In this document: positions 17,953-25,148 of the stretch, one piece after another
How positions within the stretch are numbered: the first letter of the stretch is position 1
Layout of the letters: each line of letters begins with the position of its first letter
Assembly (NCBI RefSeq): GCF_000745235.1
Contig: NZ_JQNL01000001.1
Span: 4,148,001 to 4,212,000, forward strand
From: Luteibacter mycovicinus
GTDB taxonomy: Bacteria > Pseudomonadota > Gammaproteobacteria > Xanthomonadales > Rhodanobacteraceae
Direction of reading: 5' to 3'
Length of the DNA stretch: 64,000 bases
Notes under the pieces: generated by a model
The model's input: only the letters and a program-made list of their open reading frames with translations
The model's database searches: none
Told to the model about the DNA's origin: nothing
Translations under genes and position numbers: made by a program

Positions 17953-18927
17953 ATGGCACACGATCACGCACACGCACACGCCCACGGCCATTCCCATGGC
18001 CACGCGCATACCCACGACCACGACCACAGTCATGCCGCCGGCGGCAGTGAACGGAAGCTGCTGTTCGCCTTCGTTCTGACGACGCTGATGCTGGTGGTCG
18101 AAGCGGGTGGCGGCATCCTTTCCGGCTCGCTGGCGCTGCTGGCCGACGCCGGCCACATGCTGGTCGACGCGCTCGCCCTGCTGCTGGCGTTTCTCGGCGC
18201 GCGCTTCGCGGCGCGCCCGGCGGATGCTCAGCGCACCTACGGTTACGGCCGCATCGAGGTGCTGGCGGGCTTCGTCAACGCACTGACCCAGTTCGCGCTG
18301 GTGGCGTTCATTGTCTACGAGGCGGTGATGCGCCTGTTCAATCCGTCGCCGATCCTCTCCGGCGTGATGTTCGTGGTCGCCGCCGTGGGGCTGGTGGCCA
18401 ACGTGGTGGTGCTGCGCACGCTGCATGGCCACGACCCCGACGACGTCAACATCGCCGGCGCCAGCCTGCATGTGCTGGGCGACCTGCTGGGCTCCATCGC
18501 CGCGGTGCTGGCCGCCCTGGCGGTGCGCTGGCTCGACTGGAACTGGGCCGATCCGGTCCTGTCGATCCTGGTCTCGATGCTGATCCTGCGCAGCGCGTGG
18601 TCCCTGGTGCGACGTTCCGGCCACATCCTGCTCGAGGGCACGCCTGAAGGCGTCGATCTGGCGGACGTGAGAAGTCAGCTGGAGGGCCTCGATCCGGGCA
18701 TCCTCAGCATCCACCACGTGCACATCTGGCAGGTCACCGCGGGCTCGCGGATGGCCACGCTGCACGCCGAACTCAAGCCCGGCGCCGATCCGGCCCGCAT
18801 TCTCACGGTCATCAAGACGACCCTGAGCGAGCGCTGGCGGGTGGGGCACGCGACGGTCCAGGTGGACCCGGGTCATTGTCCGGACGACCTCGAGGGCTGC
18901 GGCCAGGACGGCCGGCACACTCACTGA
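17953..18927 (+). CDS. Cation diffusion facilitator zinc exporter (ZitB/CzcD-like)
   Basis: A 324-residue CDF protein. It begins with a His-rich cytosolic tail (MAHDHAHAHAHGHSHGHAH), then six membrane helices carrying the metal site ADAGHMLVDALAL (His and Asp) and the helix V LHVLGDLLGS (His and Asp). A cytosolic C-terminal domain with SIHHVHIWQVT follows. It should export zinc, and possibly cadmium or cobalt, against proton influx. ATG 17953 precedes the His-rich tail. Zur-controlled uptake and this exporter sit side by side. Confidence 0.92.
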   Translation: MAHDHAHAHAHGHSHGHAHTHDHDHSHAAGGSERKLLFAFVLTTLMLVVEAGGGILSGSLALLADAGHMLVDALALLLAFLGARFAARPADAQRTYGYGRIEVLAGFVNALTQFALVAFIVYEAVMRLFNPSPILSGVMFVVAAVGLVANVVVLRTLHGHDPDDVNIAGASLHVLGDLLGSIAAVLAALAVRWLDWNWADPVLSILVSMLILRSAWSLVRRSGHILLEGTPEGVDLADVRSQLEGLDPGILSIHHVHIWQVTAGSRMATLHAELKPGADPARILTVIKTTLSERWRVGHATVQVDPGHCPDDLEGCGQDGRHTH

Positions 18928-18951
18928 ACTGCCCGCCTGAACGGCTGGCGC

Positions 18952-18979
18952 TTGCCATTTACGCGGCCGCTGATACGAT
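18952..18979 (+). promoter_or_regulatory. Sigma-70-type promoter for bTHX
   Basis: TTGCCA (18952-18957) and TACGAT (18974-18979) are separated by 16 bases, 44 bases before the THX start codon. Confidence 0.5.
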
Positions 18980-19022
18980 GACCGGCCGTTCCTCTCTACT
19001 TTTTCGAATCAAGGAGTTTCCC

Positions 19023-19187
19023 ATGGGCAAGGGCGATCGTCGCACCCGTCGCGGCAAGATCTACCGTTCCAGCTATGGCAAAGCCCGTCCGCACGTCGAC
19101 GTCGTCACCGGCGCCGCTGTTGCCAAGCCGGCCGCCGCCAAGCCTGCCGCTGCCAAGAAGGCAGCCGCGCCGCGCAAGAAGGCATAA
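19023..19187 (+). CDS. 30S ribosomal protein bTHX
   Basis: A 54-residue very basic protein beginning MGKGDRRTRRGKIYRSSYGK, the conserved THX core that sits at the head of the 30S subunit. An Ala/Lys/Pro-rich tail follows, with AKPAA repeats. AAGGAG precedes the ATG, and an intrinsic terminator follows at once, so it is monocistronic. Confidence 0.9.
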   Translation: MGKGDRRTRRGKIYRSSYGKARPHVDVVTGAAVAKPAAAKPAAAKKAAAPRKKA

Positions 19188-19206
19188 AGCCTCCCTTGCG
19201 TAAAAC

Positions 19207-19235
19207 AAAAAGCCCCGCATTTGCGGGGCTTTTTG
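19207..19235 (+). terminator. Rho-independent terminator after bTHX
   Basis: AAAAAGCCCCGC and GCGGGGCTTTTT form a perfect stem around ATTT, followed by G and a T-run. It marks the left edge of the accessory region. Confidence 0.92.
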
Positions 19236-19380
19236 TTTTTACAAGCTGGCTCGGCAGAGTAGATCTGTGGGGCGGTCCGGCTATGTGGTTGGCGAGTGGC
19301 CCGGCAGAATGCCTTAGTATGCGGATCAGCCGGGCTCAGCTTGAGCTGGGCATCGGGATCACGTTGCAGGGAGTAAAGGA

Positions 19381-19635
19381 ATGCGCTTTTTCTGGATGAT
19401 CGCTTCGACGGCAGTCTGTGCGGTCCTGGCTGGTTGTGGGCACGGACAGATCCATGTCGGGCAGACGCAGAGCGCTGCTGTGGATGTGCTCACGCTGCCC
19501 GCCAGTCCGAGTGACTCCGGCGCGTGGCGCGCGTTTATAGGCAAGGTGATCCTTGCCGAGACGCATGACGCAAACGCGCATTCGTATACGTTCATTGTCC
19601 CCGCAGGCGATAGCGGCTTTCAGATCGGCGCTTAG
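19381..19635 (+). CDS. Small hypothetical lipoprotein
   Basis: An 84-residue protein with a lipoprotein signal (FFWMIASTAVCAVLAGC, lipobox LAGC). The mature part is short and Thr/Ser/Asp-rich (QTQSAAVDVLTLPASPSDSG). AGGGAGTAAAGGA precedes the ATG, a strong ribosome site. The function is unknown. The following reading frame starts just after its stop, so the two may be co-expressed. Confidence 0.6.
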   Translation: MRFFWMIASTAVCAVLAGCGHGQIHVGQTQSAAVDVLTLPASPSDSGAWRAFIGKVILAETHDANAHSYTFIVPAGDSGFQIGA

Positions 19636-19646
19636 GACAGCATTGG

Positions 19647-20215
19647 GTGGCGGACAAAAGCTTCAGGCCGCCAAATTTAGCTAAGTGTGCGACCGATGAT
19701 GCCTTGAGGGCCGCCGCTGGAGCGACAAACCTCTTTGGAAGTACGTGGGGCGCGGTTGCGACTGCTGCTGTTGCGTATGAGGGAAACGGCGGCAAATGCG
19801 GTTGCCAGGAGTACCCGTTCCTATCCAGGCCAAGACGATGGAAACTTTCCCCGTTGCGAACAAAGGCGATCAAAAGGTTGCTTTTGCGATCAAGAATATA
19901 TACGTATCGGGCAGGACGATCGCTCGGCTTCTCGATCAAGCTGAGGGGGTAACAGATGTTCGTCTGCGAGGGCGTTTCGGATCTTCCGAGGACATTCGAA
20001 TTGAATTCAAATATCTAGACCGGGACTATATCGTTTGGGAGCCCTTTGGCGACAACAGTCAATATTGGATCGGCCCGAGAAGTCCGGACGAAGGGGCAGA
20101 CGAAATCATTGGTGTGGAGAATATCTTTAAGCGGTATCGGCCGCCGCTGCACCGGGTGCTGCTTGGTGATTTGCTGACTCTCAAATCATTCAAGCGATTC
20201 GCGACTCGTGATTAA
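19647..20215 (+). pseudogene. Hypothetical gene, apparently frameshifted near 19.8 kb
   Basis: A GTG at 19647, nine bases after AGGA, opens a frame that reads like protein (VADKSFRPPNLAKCATDDAL, then GNGGKCGCQEYPF). Near 19810-19830 it turns Arg-rich and unnatural. A second frame there becomes protein-like (PIQAKTMETFPVANKGDQKV, later IRIEFKYLDRDYIVWEPF and WIGPRSPDEGADEIIG) and ends at 20215. The simplest reading is one gene of roughly 185 codons broken by an indel. Alternatively the downstream part (from ATG 19796 or 19838) is its own gene. I recognise no family. The GC content is lower than in neighbouring core genes. Confidence 0.35.
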
Positions 20216-20357
20216 AGCGACCACGCTGACAAGCACTTTTGAGGCATCGTTTGGATAGCACCAGGCGGCGAGGCGAAATGTTGCGCAGGCGACGTCCCCC
20301 CAAATTTGAGTAGCGCCCCGGTTTCGAGTTCAATCCCCCACGAGAAGGAGATTGGAC

Positions 20358-20621
20358 GTGAAGAAGCGTTTTACCGAAGATCAGATCATTGGCTTCCTGC
20401 GTGAAGCCGAGGCGGGCATGCCGGTCAAGGACCTGTGCCGCAAGCACGGCTTCAGCGAGGCGTCGTACTACCTTTGGCGAAGCAAGTTCGGCGGCATGAG
20501 CGTGCCCGAGGCCAAGCGGCTGAAGGATCTGGAGTCGGAGAACGGCCGACTTAAGAAGCTGCTGGCCGAGCAGCTCCTGGAAAACGAGGTCATCAAGGAA
20601 GCGCTGCGAAAAAAATGGTGA
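20358..20621 (+). CDS. IS3-family transposase OrfA
   Basis: An 87-residue helix-turn-helix protein ([40 protein letters not shown]) with a C-terminal leucine-zipper-like coiled coil ([20 protein letters not shown]). GTG 20358 is chosen with GAGAAGGAG upstream; a TTG at 20352 is too close to it. The last bases overlap orfB by seven in another frame, near an AAAAAA tract at 20610-20615, the arrangement used for programmed -1 frameshifting that makes an OrfAB transposase. Confidence 0.88.
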   Translation: MKKRFTEDQIIGFLREAEAGMPVKDLCRKHGFSEASYYLWRSKFGGMSVPEAKRLKDLESENGRLKKLLAEQLLENEVIKEALRKKW

Positions 20622-21433
20622 GCGCACCGGACCGGCGCGAGCTGGTGCGCTATCTGATCGGCCGAGAACTGAGTGAGCGCCGGTCATTGGCGATCGCCGG
20701 CATAAGCGCAAGCGCTTACCGATACCAACCGCGGCCCGACGCTAACGTCGAGCTGCGCGAGATGATCTGCGCGCTGGCGAATCGCCATAAGCGCTACGGC
20801 GTCGGCATGATCTACCTCAAACTCCGCCAGGCCGGTCAGATGGTCAACTACAAGCGAGTTGAGCGCCTGTACCAGGAGGCGAACCTTCAGGTGCGCCGAC
20901 GCAAAAGGAAAAAGGTGCCCCCGGCCGAAAGGCAGCCACTGCTCCGGCCCGCAGCGGCGAACGAGGTTTGGTCCATCGACTTCGTCTTCGACCGCACCGC
21001 CGAAGGGCGCGTCCTGAAGTGCCTGACGATCGTCGATGACGCCACGCATGAGGCAGTCGCCATCGAGATCGAGCGGGCGATCTCAGGTATCGGCGTAACG
21101 CGCGTCATGGACCGCCTGGCCGTCACACGGGGCCTGCCGAAGATCATTCGCAGCGATAACGGAAAGGAGTTTTGCGGCAAGGCCATGGTCGCGTGGGCAC
21201 ACGAACGCGGCGTGCAGCTGCGCCTGATCGAGCCTGGCAAGCCGAACCAGAACGCCTACATCGAATCGTTCAACGGAAGGCTTCGCGATGAATGCCTCAA
21301 CGAGCACTGGTTCCCCAGCCTGCTGCATGCCCGGGCCGAAATCGAAAGCTGGCGACGGGAATACAACGAAGAACGACCGAAGAAGGCGCTCGGCGGGTTG
21401 ACTCCCGCTGCTTACGCGAAACAGTTACATTAA
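20615..21433 (+). CDS. IS3-family transposase OrfB (DDE integrase core)
   Basis: A 272-residue rve-type integrase. The DDE residues lie in [20 protein letters not shown] and [17 protein letters not shown]. The N-terminal HTH_21-like region ([18 protein letters not shown]) and the C-terminal [19 protein letters not shown] are typical of the IS407 group. The frame is complete, so the element may be active. Confidence 0.92.
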   Translation: MVSAPDRRELVRYLIGRELSERRSLAIAGISASAYRYQPRPDANVELREMICALANRHKRYGVGMIYLKLRQAGQMVNYKRVERLYQEANLQVRRRKRKKVPPAERQPLLRPAAANEVWSIDFVFDRTAEGRVLKCLTIVDDATHEAVAIEIERAISGIGVTRVMDRLAVTRGLPKIIRSDNGKEFCGKAMVAWAHERGVQLRLIEPGKPNQNAYIESFNGRLRDECLNEHWFPSLLHARAEIESWRREYNEERPKKALGGLTPAAYAKQLH

Positions 21434-21499
21434 TCCCGGACTCAAAATCGGACCGCTACTGAAGGCGGGGGGACGTCGGGAACGGCCGGTAACTACCAT

Positions 21500-21808
21500 G
21501 TGGATGGGCCCGATGACGAAGCGCTCTTCGGGATGTATATCCTTATCGGCGGAGATATGGTCTTCGTAGATATTAAACGCGACGAATTGCTGCCTGGTAG
21601 GCTTGAGTACGCGAGGTTCCTGAGCAAGTCATGCACGGCGTTGAGCACAAGCCTTGATGCATTCTTGGAGGAAAATGCTGATTTTAGGGGTCGGGCGGTG
21701 GGGACGATTGGATTGCATTCGAGCACGGATGCTGAGCAGGGTGAAGTGTTCTGGATCCCCGACGGGTATGCCGTGCTGAAAGGTACAACGTTCATTTCTC
21801 CCGAGTGA
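21500..21808 (+). CDS. Hypothetical protein next to the IS insertion
   Basis: About 102 residues from a GTG without an obvious ribosome site (VDGPDDEALFGMYILIGGDM, then DELLPGRLEYARFLSKSC). If the IS is removed, the frame extends upstream only to a stop at 20256, giving no better start, so the insertion lies in the 5' end or upstream region of the gene. No family is recognised. The sequence is acidic and looks soluble. Confidence 0.45.
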   Translation: MDGPDDEALFGMYILIGGDMVFVDIKRDELLPGRLEYARFLSKSCTALSTSLDAFLEENADFRGRAVGTIGLHSSTDAEQGEVFWIPDGYAVLKGTTFISPE

Positions 21809-21860
21809 CCGAAGGTGCAACGACAGCTCCTCACTGGTTGGGCATGAAAGGTCAGTTGAA

Positions 21861-22310
21861 GTGAACCAAATCAAGGATAAGAATCCCCGTGTTTACGCCT
21901 TTCATCGCTACTTTTTCTTAGCGCTGATAGCATTTCTGACGCTGTGTTTGATCATGACTGCCGCTCCGCCCGTCAAGGATATTGGCGCCGAACTTGTGCT
22001 ATGCGCGTGCATTGTGGGTTGGATATCGATGATGGTGATCGTGGTTCCTCGTGTCTTCAATGCGTCAACCATCGTTTTGCAGGATGAAGGAATCTCGGGG
22101 ATGTTCCTGTATCTGAAGGGCGCATGGATGGTGCGTAAGCCGCTTTCTTGGAAAGGCATCGTTCGCGCAGAGTTTGCTCGAGGTGGATTCACCATTTGGG
22201 ACGACAGCGGCCGCTGGAGCATCCTGCCTATGATGTTCGACAGGCCTCAGGATGCCACTGACTTTGTCATTTCGAACATTCCCGAAGGCGTGGCGTTGCA
22301 AATCTCGTGA
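21861..22310 (+). CDS. Hypothetical membrane protein (two N-terminal helices)
   Basis: A 149-residue protein from GTG 21861, with AAAGG upstream. Two membrane helices lie at about 17-37 (FFLALIAFLTLCLIMTAA) and 43-65 (AELVLCACIVGWISMMVIVV). A cytosolic beta-rich domain follows (IVLQDEGISGMFLYLKG, FTIWDDSGRWSILPMMF), reminiscent of small PH-like proteins of the STM3941 type. That resemblance is only in architecture. Base composition is more AT-rich than the core genes, as in its neighbours. Confidence 0.55.
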   Translation: MNQIKDKNPRVYAFHRYFFLALIAFLTLCLIMTAAPPVKDIGAELVLCACIVGWISMMVIVVPRVFNASTIVLQDEGISGMFLYLKGAWMVRKPLSWKGIVRAEFARGGFTIWDDSGRWSILPMMFDRPQDATDFVISNIPEGVALQIS

Positions 22311-22699
22311 GCCTAAAAAGGAGGGGCTTTGGTTGGCGATTTTGGTGGTCAAACTGCGAGCGCTTGCGGTAGCGATAAATGACTAGGCGACGAGTCGAAC
22401 CTTCGGTCAGACTTTTTTCTTATAGGATCGATGATGAAGCGCCGCTGCATATGCGTGTTGATGAAGGGAGCGTTGCTCTTTGTCAACACGACCGGCCTCA
22501 TTGCCTACTCGAGTGTCTAACGAAATTTTGGTTTGCTACCGGGGTTGGTTTGCGGTGTTGTGTTTTTGTCGATGCTTTATCTATGGGTGACGAAGGTGAG
22601 GAGCGCGGAGTTCGTTTTTTTTTGACGCGTATATTCAACAGGGGATTGAAGTTGTCGTTTATCAATCATGCACGGACGTTGACCGTTAACTTCTTTGAA
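22311..22699. other. Gap with no supported gene
   Basis: This 389-base stretch is clearly less GC-rich than the genome around it. A plus-strand frame is open through it (from 22379) and joins the membrane protein at 22700, but its residues do not resemble a coding N-terminus and no convincing ribosome site is present. I see no RNA gene or repeat. Confidence 0.4.
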
Positions 22700-23125
22700 A
22701 TGCCAGTAGCACTCAGATTCCTCACGGGGATGTCGCTCCTGTATCTGTTTTTCATCGGCGCCTCTATCGTGCCGGGCACTGTCAATGTTCACGGGAAAAT
22801 AGTGACCACGGCCGAATGGTGGGCAAATAAGAGCGGTTTCATCCTTTTGTTCGCATCAATACCTCTGATCACATCGGGATTTCTACTCCTTCGTCGGGCC
22901 GCCCATGCAAGACCTCTCTACATCGTGGGGTGGGTTGCCGTCGATATTGCGGCTATCTGGATTCCTGCGGTCAATGATGTTCCGTTGTCTCGCAGCAATG
23001 TCATCGTCTACGGAGTGCTTAGTGCAGTGTCAATTATTGCCTTCGCGACTTACTTGTACTTGAGCGGGGCCGTAAAAACGTACTTGAACGACACCCTTCC
23101 AGCATCAACGGAACAAGGTCGGTGA
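22700..23125 (+). CDS. Hypothetical four-helix membrane protein
   Basis: From ATG 22700 the product is about 141 residues with four hydrophobic helices (FLTGMSLLYLFFIGASIV, GFILLFASIPLITSGFLLL, YIVGWVAVDIAAIWIP, VYGVLSAVSIIAFATYLYL). The frame is open to 22379, so the true start could lie upstream, for example at ATG 22586. The function is unknown. Low GC suggests foreign origin. It converges on the methyltransferase gene. Confidence 0.5.
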   Translation: MPVALRFLTGMSLLYLFFIGASIVPGTVNVHGKIVTTAEWWANKSGFILLFASIPLITSGFLLLRRAAHARPLYIVGWVAVDIAAIWIPAVNDVPLSRSNVIVYGVLSAVSIIAFATYLYLSGAVKTYLNDTLPASTEQGR

Positions 23126-23205
23126 CAGGCGGGCGCCTGGTCGCTTCGTGCATAGCGATCGTGCGTCAAACTGTTAGTCTGAAGCAGCGGCCCGCCCCAG
23201 CTTAG

Positions 23206-23946
23206 CTAGAGCTCCTGCCTTTCGGGAAAATCGAGCTTCCCTTCAACGGGCACGGCGATGATGTTCTGATGAACCATTCCCGGGAAAAGGTTAACGGCAT
23301 CGCCCGCATGGTTCGCGCGATTGAACAGATAGGGCGTGTGTGACCAGACGCGATAGCCCAACATCTTGATCGCTTCGACTTCAGGTTGCGCTTGATCGAC
23401 GCCTGACAAACGCGCGTAGATCAGCGGGCGATGCGCCTTCACCGTCTCAGCGCCGCCCGCGAGTAGATCGACGATGGCGTTGGGCTCGTTGATCTTGAGA
23501 AGATCAAGTGCGTCGAGCTCGAGACTGTCCAGCGTCGTGCTGCGGACGCTCTCGCCCGGCCCGTCGTCGGTAACGAGGATACGTGGGCCGGAGGAGCGCC
23601 CAAGCCACACCGCATGGGCGAACACGTTATTCAGGCCGTTGAGAGCGATGGTCGCGCACGATTGCTGGAACCGGAGGCGCCGCGGCTCGACTAGGTGTAG
23701 CTGTCCCTGGGCGCCGACCGCACGTGCCATCCACAACGCATGCGCGGCGTATTCAGCGCCGAACTCGAGCACGACATGCCTTTCGTCGACGAGCGAGCTG
23801 AGCAGGTCTGTCTCCTGTTCGGCCCATTCCCCGTAGGTTTGCAGTGATCGAGCGATGATGTTGTCCGTGGTGACGGCCGCGGCGATGCCGTAGCGCGTGG
23901 TCCAGTAAGGCAGCGAAGGATCCTGAGGGTAAGTTGTAGCGCTCAT
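23206..23946 (-). CDS. FkbM-like methyltransferase
   Basis: A 246-residue protein with a class I methyltransferase layout. A nucleotide-binding-like strand VVLEFGAEYAAHALWMARAV is followed by LHLVEPRRLRFQQSCATIAL and the FkbM-type TTLDSLELDALDLLKINEPN. The usual glycine-rich VLDVGANIG loop is degenerate here (FGAEYAAH), so SAM binding may be weakened. Its ATG overlaps the stop of the upstream lipoprotein gene (ATGA), so they are co-translated. The substrate is unknown; FkbM enzymes O-methylate sugars and natural products. Confidence 0.65.
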   Translation of the reverse strand: MSATTYPQDPSLPYWTTRYGIAAAVTTDNIIARSLQTYGEWAEQETDLLSSLVDERHVVLEFGAEYAAHALWMARAVGAQGQLHLVEPRRLRFQQSCATIALNGLNNVFAHAVWLGRSSGPRILVTDDGPGESVRSTTLDSLELDALDLLKINEPNAIVDLLAGGAETVKAHRPLIYARLSGVDQAQPEVEAIKMLGYRVWSHTPYLFNRANHAGDAVNLFPGMVHQNIIAVPVEGKLDFPERQEL

Positions 23947-24953
23947 GAAGAAGGCTCGGCAGGCGGTGGCAAAGTGGCTTGGGAAAGACGCTCGTAGAGC
24001 GCCGTGATCTCGTGCCTGCACGCGGCGGCCTGCTCGGCGAGCGAAGGCTCCTGCTCCGCGACGAAGGCGTGCAACAGTGCTGCGGAACAGGCGTCCCTGG
24101 CATCCTCGCCCGATAGCAGGCGTGCGCGTGCGAGGGTCGCTCGCGCGATAAGTAAGGCAGTCTTTGCGTCGGGCCCGAGCGAGTACAGGGCGGCGCACAA
24201 CCGCTCGACCTCGGCCAGGCGGGCGTTAACGGCGTCGCCGCGTACCCAGGACGCCCAGGCGAGGTGCACATCGATCAGGGCATGGATGCCAGCTCGGTCA
24301 CGAGGTTCGTTCTCGCCCGAGTACCGCGCGACGAGCTCACGTACGGCGAAGAGACGCCTCGCGCCGGTCAGGCATTCGACGTCGCCGAGTGCGCTGCGTA
24401 TGGCGAACGAGATGGCGATGTCAGGCGACGGCAGCGGCAACAGGTCGACCGATTCCGGCACCATGTACAGCAGCGGCGTTTCGAAAGGGGATGTGCGGTA
24501 GACCCACGTCGGATGCGAGGGGATGCCCTGTGCGTCGGTCCTGCGCACGATGGGGCTGTCGCTGAAATGCGCGGAGATGGACAGCGGTTGTGACAGTGGA
24601 CGGAGGCGTCGCTTGCGTCGCCATCGTCGGATCGCGATCGCGGCGACGCCGGAACCGAACGTGGCAAGGCATGAGACGATCCACGAAGCGGGAGCGTCGG
24701 TTCGCCCGCTTGTCTCTGCTGAGGGACGCGAGGCCGGTGCGCCCGGTGCCGGCGTGCGGGTGGCGTCGACAGGTCGCCTCGCGTTTTCCTGCGTCTCCAT
24801 CGCATCGAGCATGCGCGAGACGTCGCGCATCTGGCGTGCGCGCCGCGCGCGCAGCTCATCGCGGTCGTCGGTTTCCGTGCAGGCCACGAGCACGCAGGCG
24901 AGCAGGGAAAGCACGCCCGGCGAAAGGCGGGGAAGTGTGGGAATGAGCAGCAT
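23943..24953 (-). CDS. Hypothetical lipoprotein with membrane helix
   Basis: A 336-residue protein starting with a lipoprotein-type signal (LLACVLVACTETDD). An Arg-rich helix follows (RDELRARRARQMRDVSRMLD), then a Pro/Ala linker, a second hydrophobic helix with a basic stop (SCLATFGSGVAAIAI, then RRWRRKRRLR), and an alpha-helical C-terminal half (LFAVRELVARYSGENEPRDR and further). No family is recognised. It is translationally coupled to the FkbM-like gene and divergent from the VirD4-like gene, with 195 bases between. Confidence 0.6.
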   Translation of the reverse strand: MLLIPTLPRLSPGVLSLLACVLVACTETDDRDELRARRARQMRDVSRMLDAMETQENARRPVDATRTPAPGAPASRPSAETSGRTDAPASWIVSCLATFGSGVAAIAIRRWRRKRRLRPLSQPLSISAHFSDSPIVRRTDAQGIPSHPTWVYRTSPFETPLLYMVPESVDLLPLPSPDIAISFAIRSALGDVECLTGARRLFAVRELVARYSGENEPRDRAGIHALIDVHLAWASWVRGDAVNARLAEVERLCAALYSLGPDAKTALLIARATLARARLLSGEDARDACSAALLHAFVAEQEPSLAEQAAACRHEITALYERLSQATLPPPAEPSS

Positions 24954-25084
24954 CGCGAATTCGACATCCGTGGTCGCCGACGCCCGGATGGGCGAGGGGA
25001 CTGCGATCTTAGGTGGCGATGCCGGTCGAAATCGATGGAATTATTCTGAGTTTTCGGTCGGATTTGCGTCGCGCTGGTCGTGCC

Positions 25085-25090
25085 TTGACA
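25085..25090 (+). promoter_or_regulatory. Consensus -35 box upstream of the VirD4-like gene
   Basis: TTGACA occurs in the divergent intergenic region 64 bases before the start. The bases 16-18 further on do not make a good -10 box, so this is only half of a convincing promoter. Confidence 0.3.
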
Positions 25091-25148
25091 AGAATAGTCG
25101 ACGAAGCGATGGTGCACGCGCGACTCGGGACGAGTCGGCAAGGATGAA

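Larger units (their letters stand above)
20291..21477 (+). mobile_element. IS3-family insertion sequence, IS407-type
   Basis: Inverted ends GACGTCCCCCC (20291-20301) and GGGGGGACGTC (21467-21477) continue imperfectly inward (AGTAGCG on both sides), enclosing orfA and orfB. The palindrome ACGT at 20292-20295 and 21473-21476 could be the 4-bp target duplication, which would make the element 20296-21472; because ACGT is its own reverse complement this cannot be settled. About 1.18 kb is a normal size. It lies just upstream of the hypothetical gene at 21500. Confidence 0.85.
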
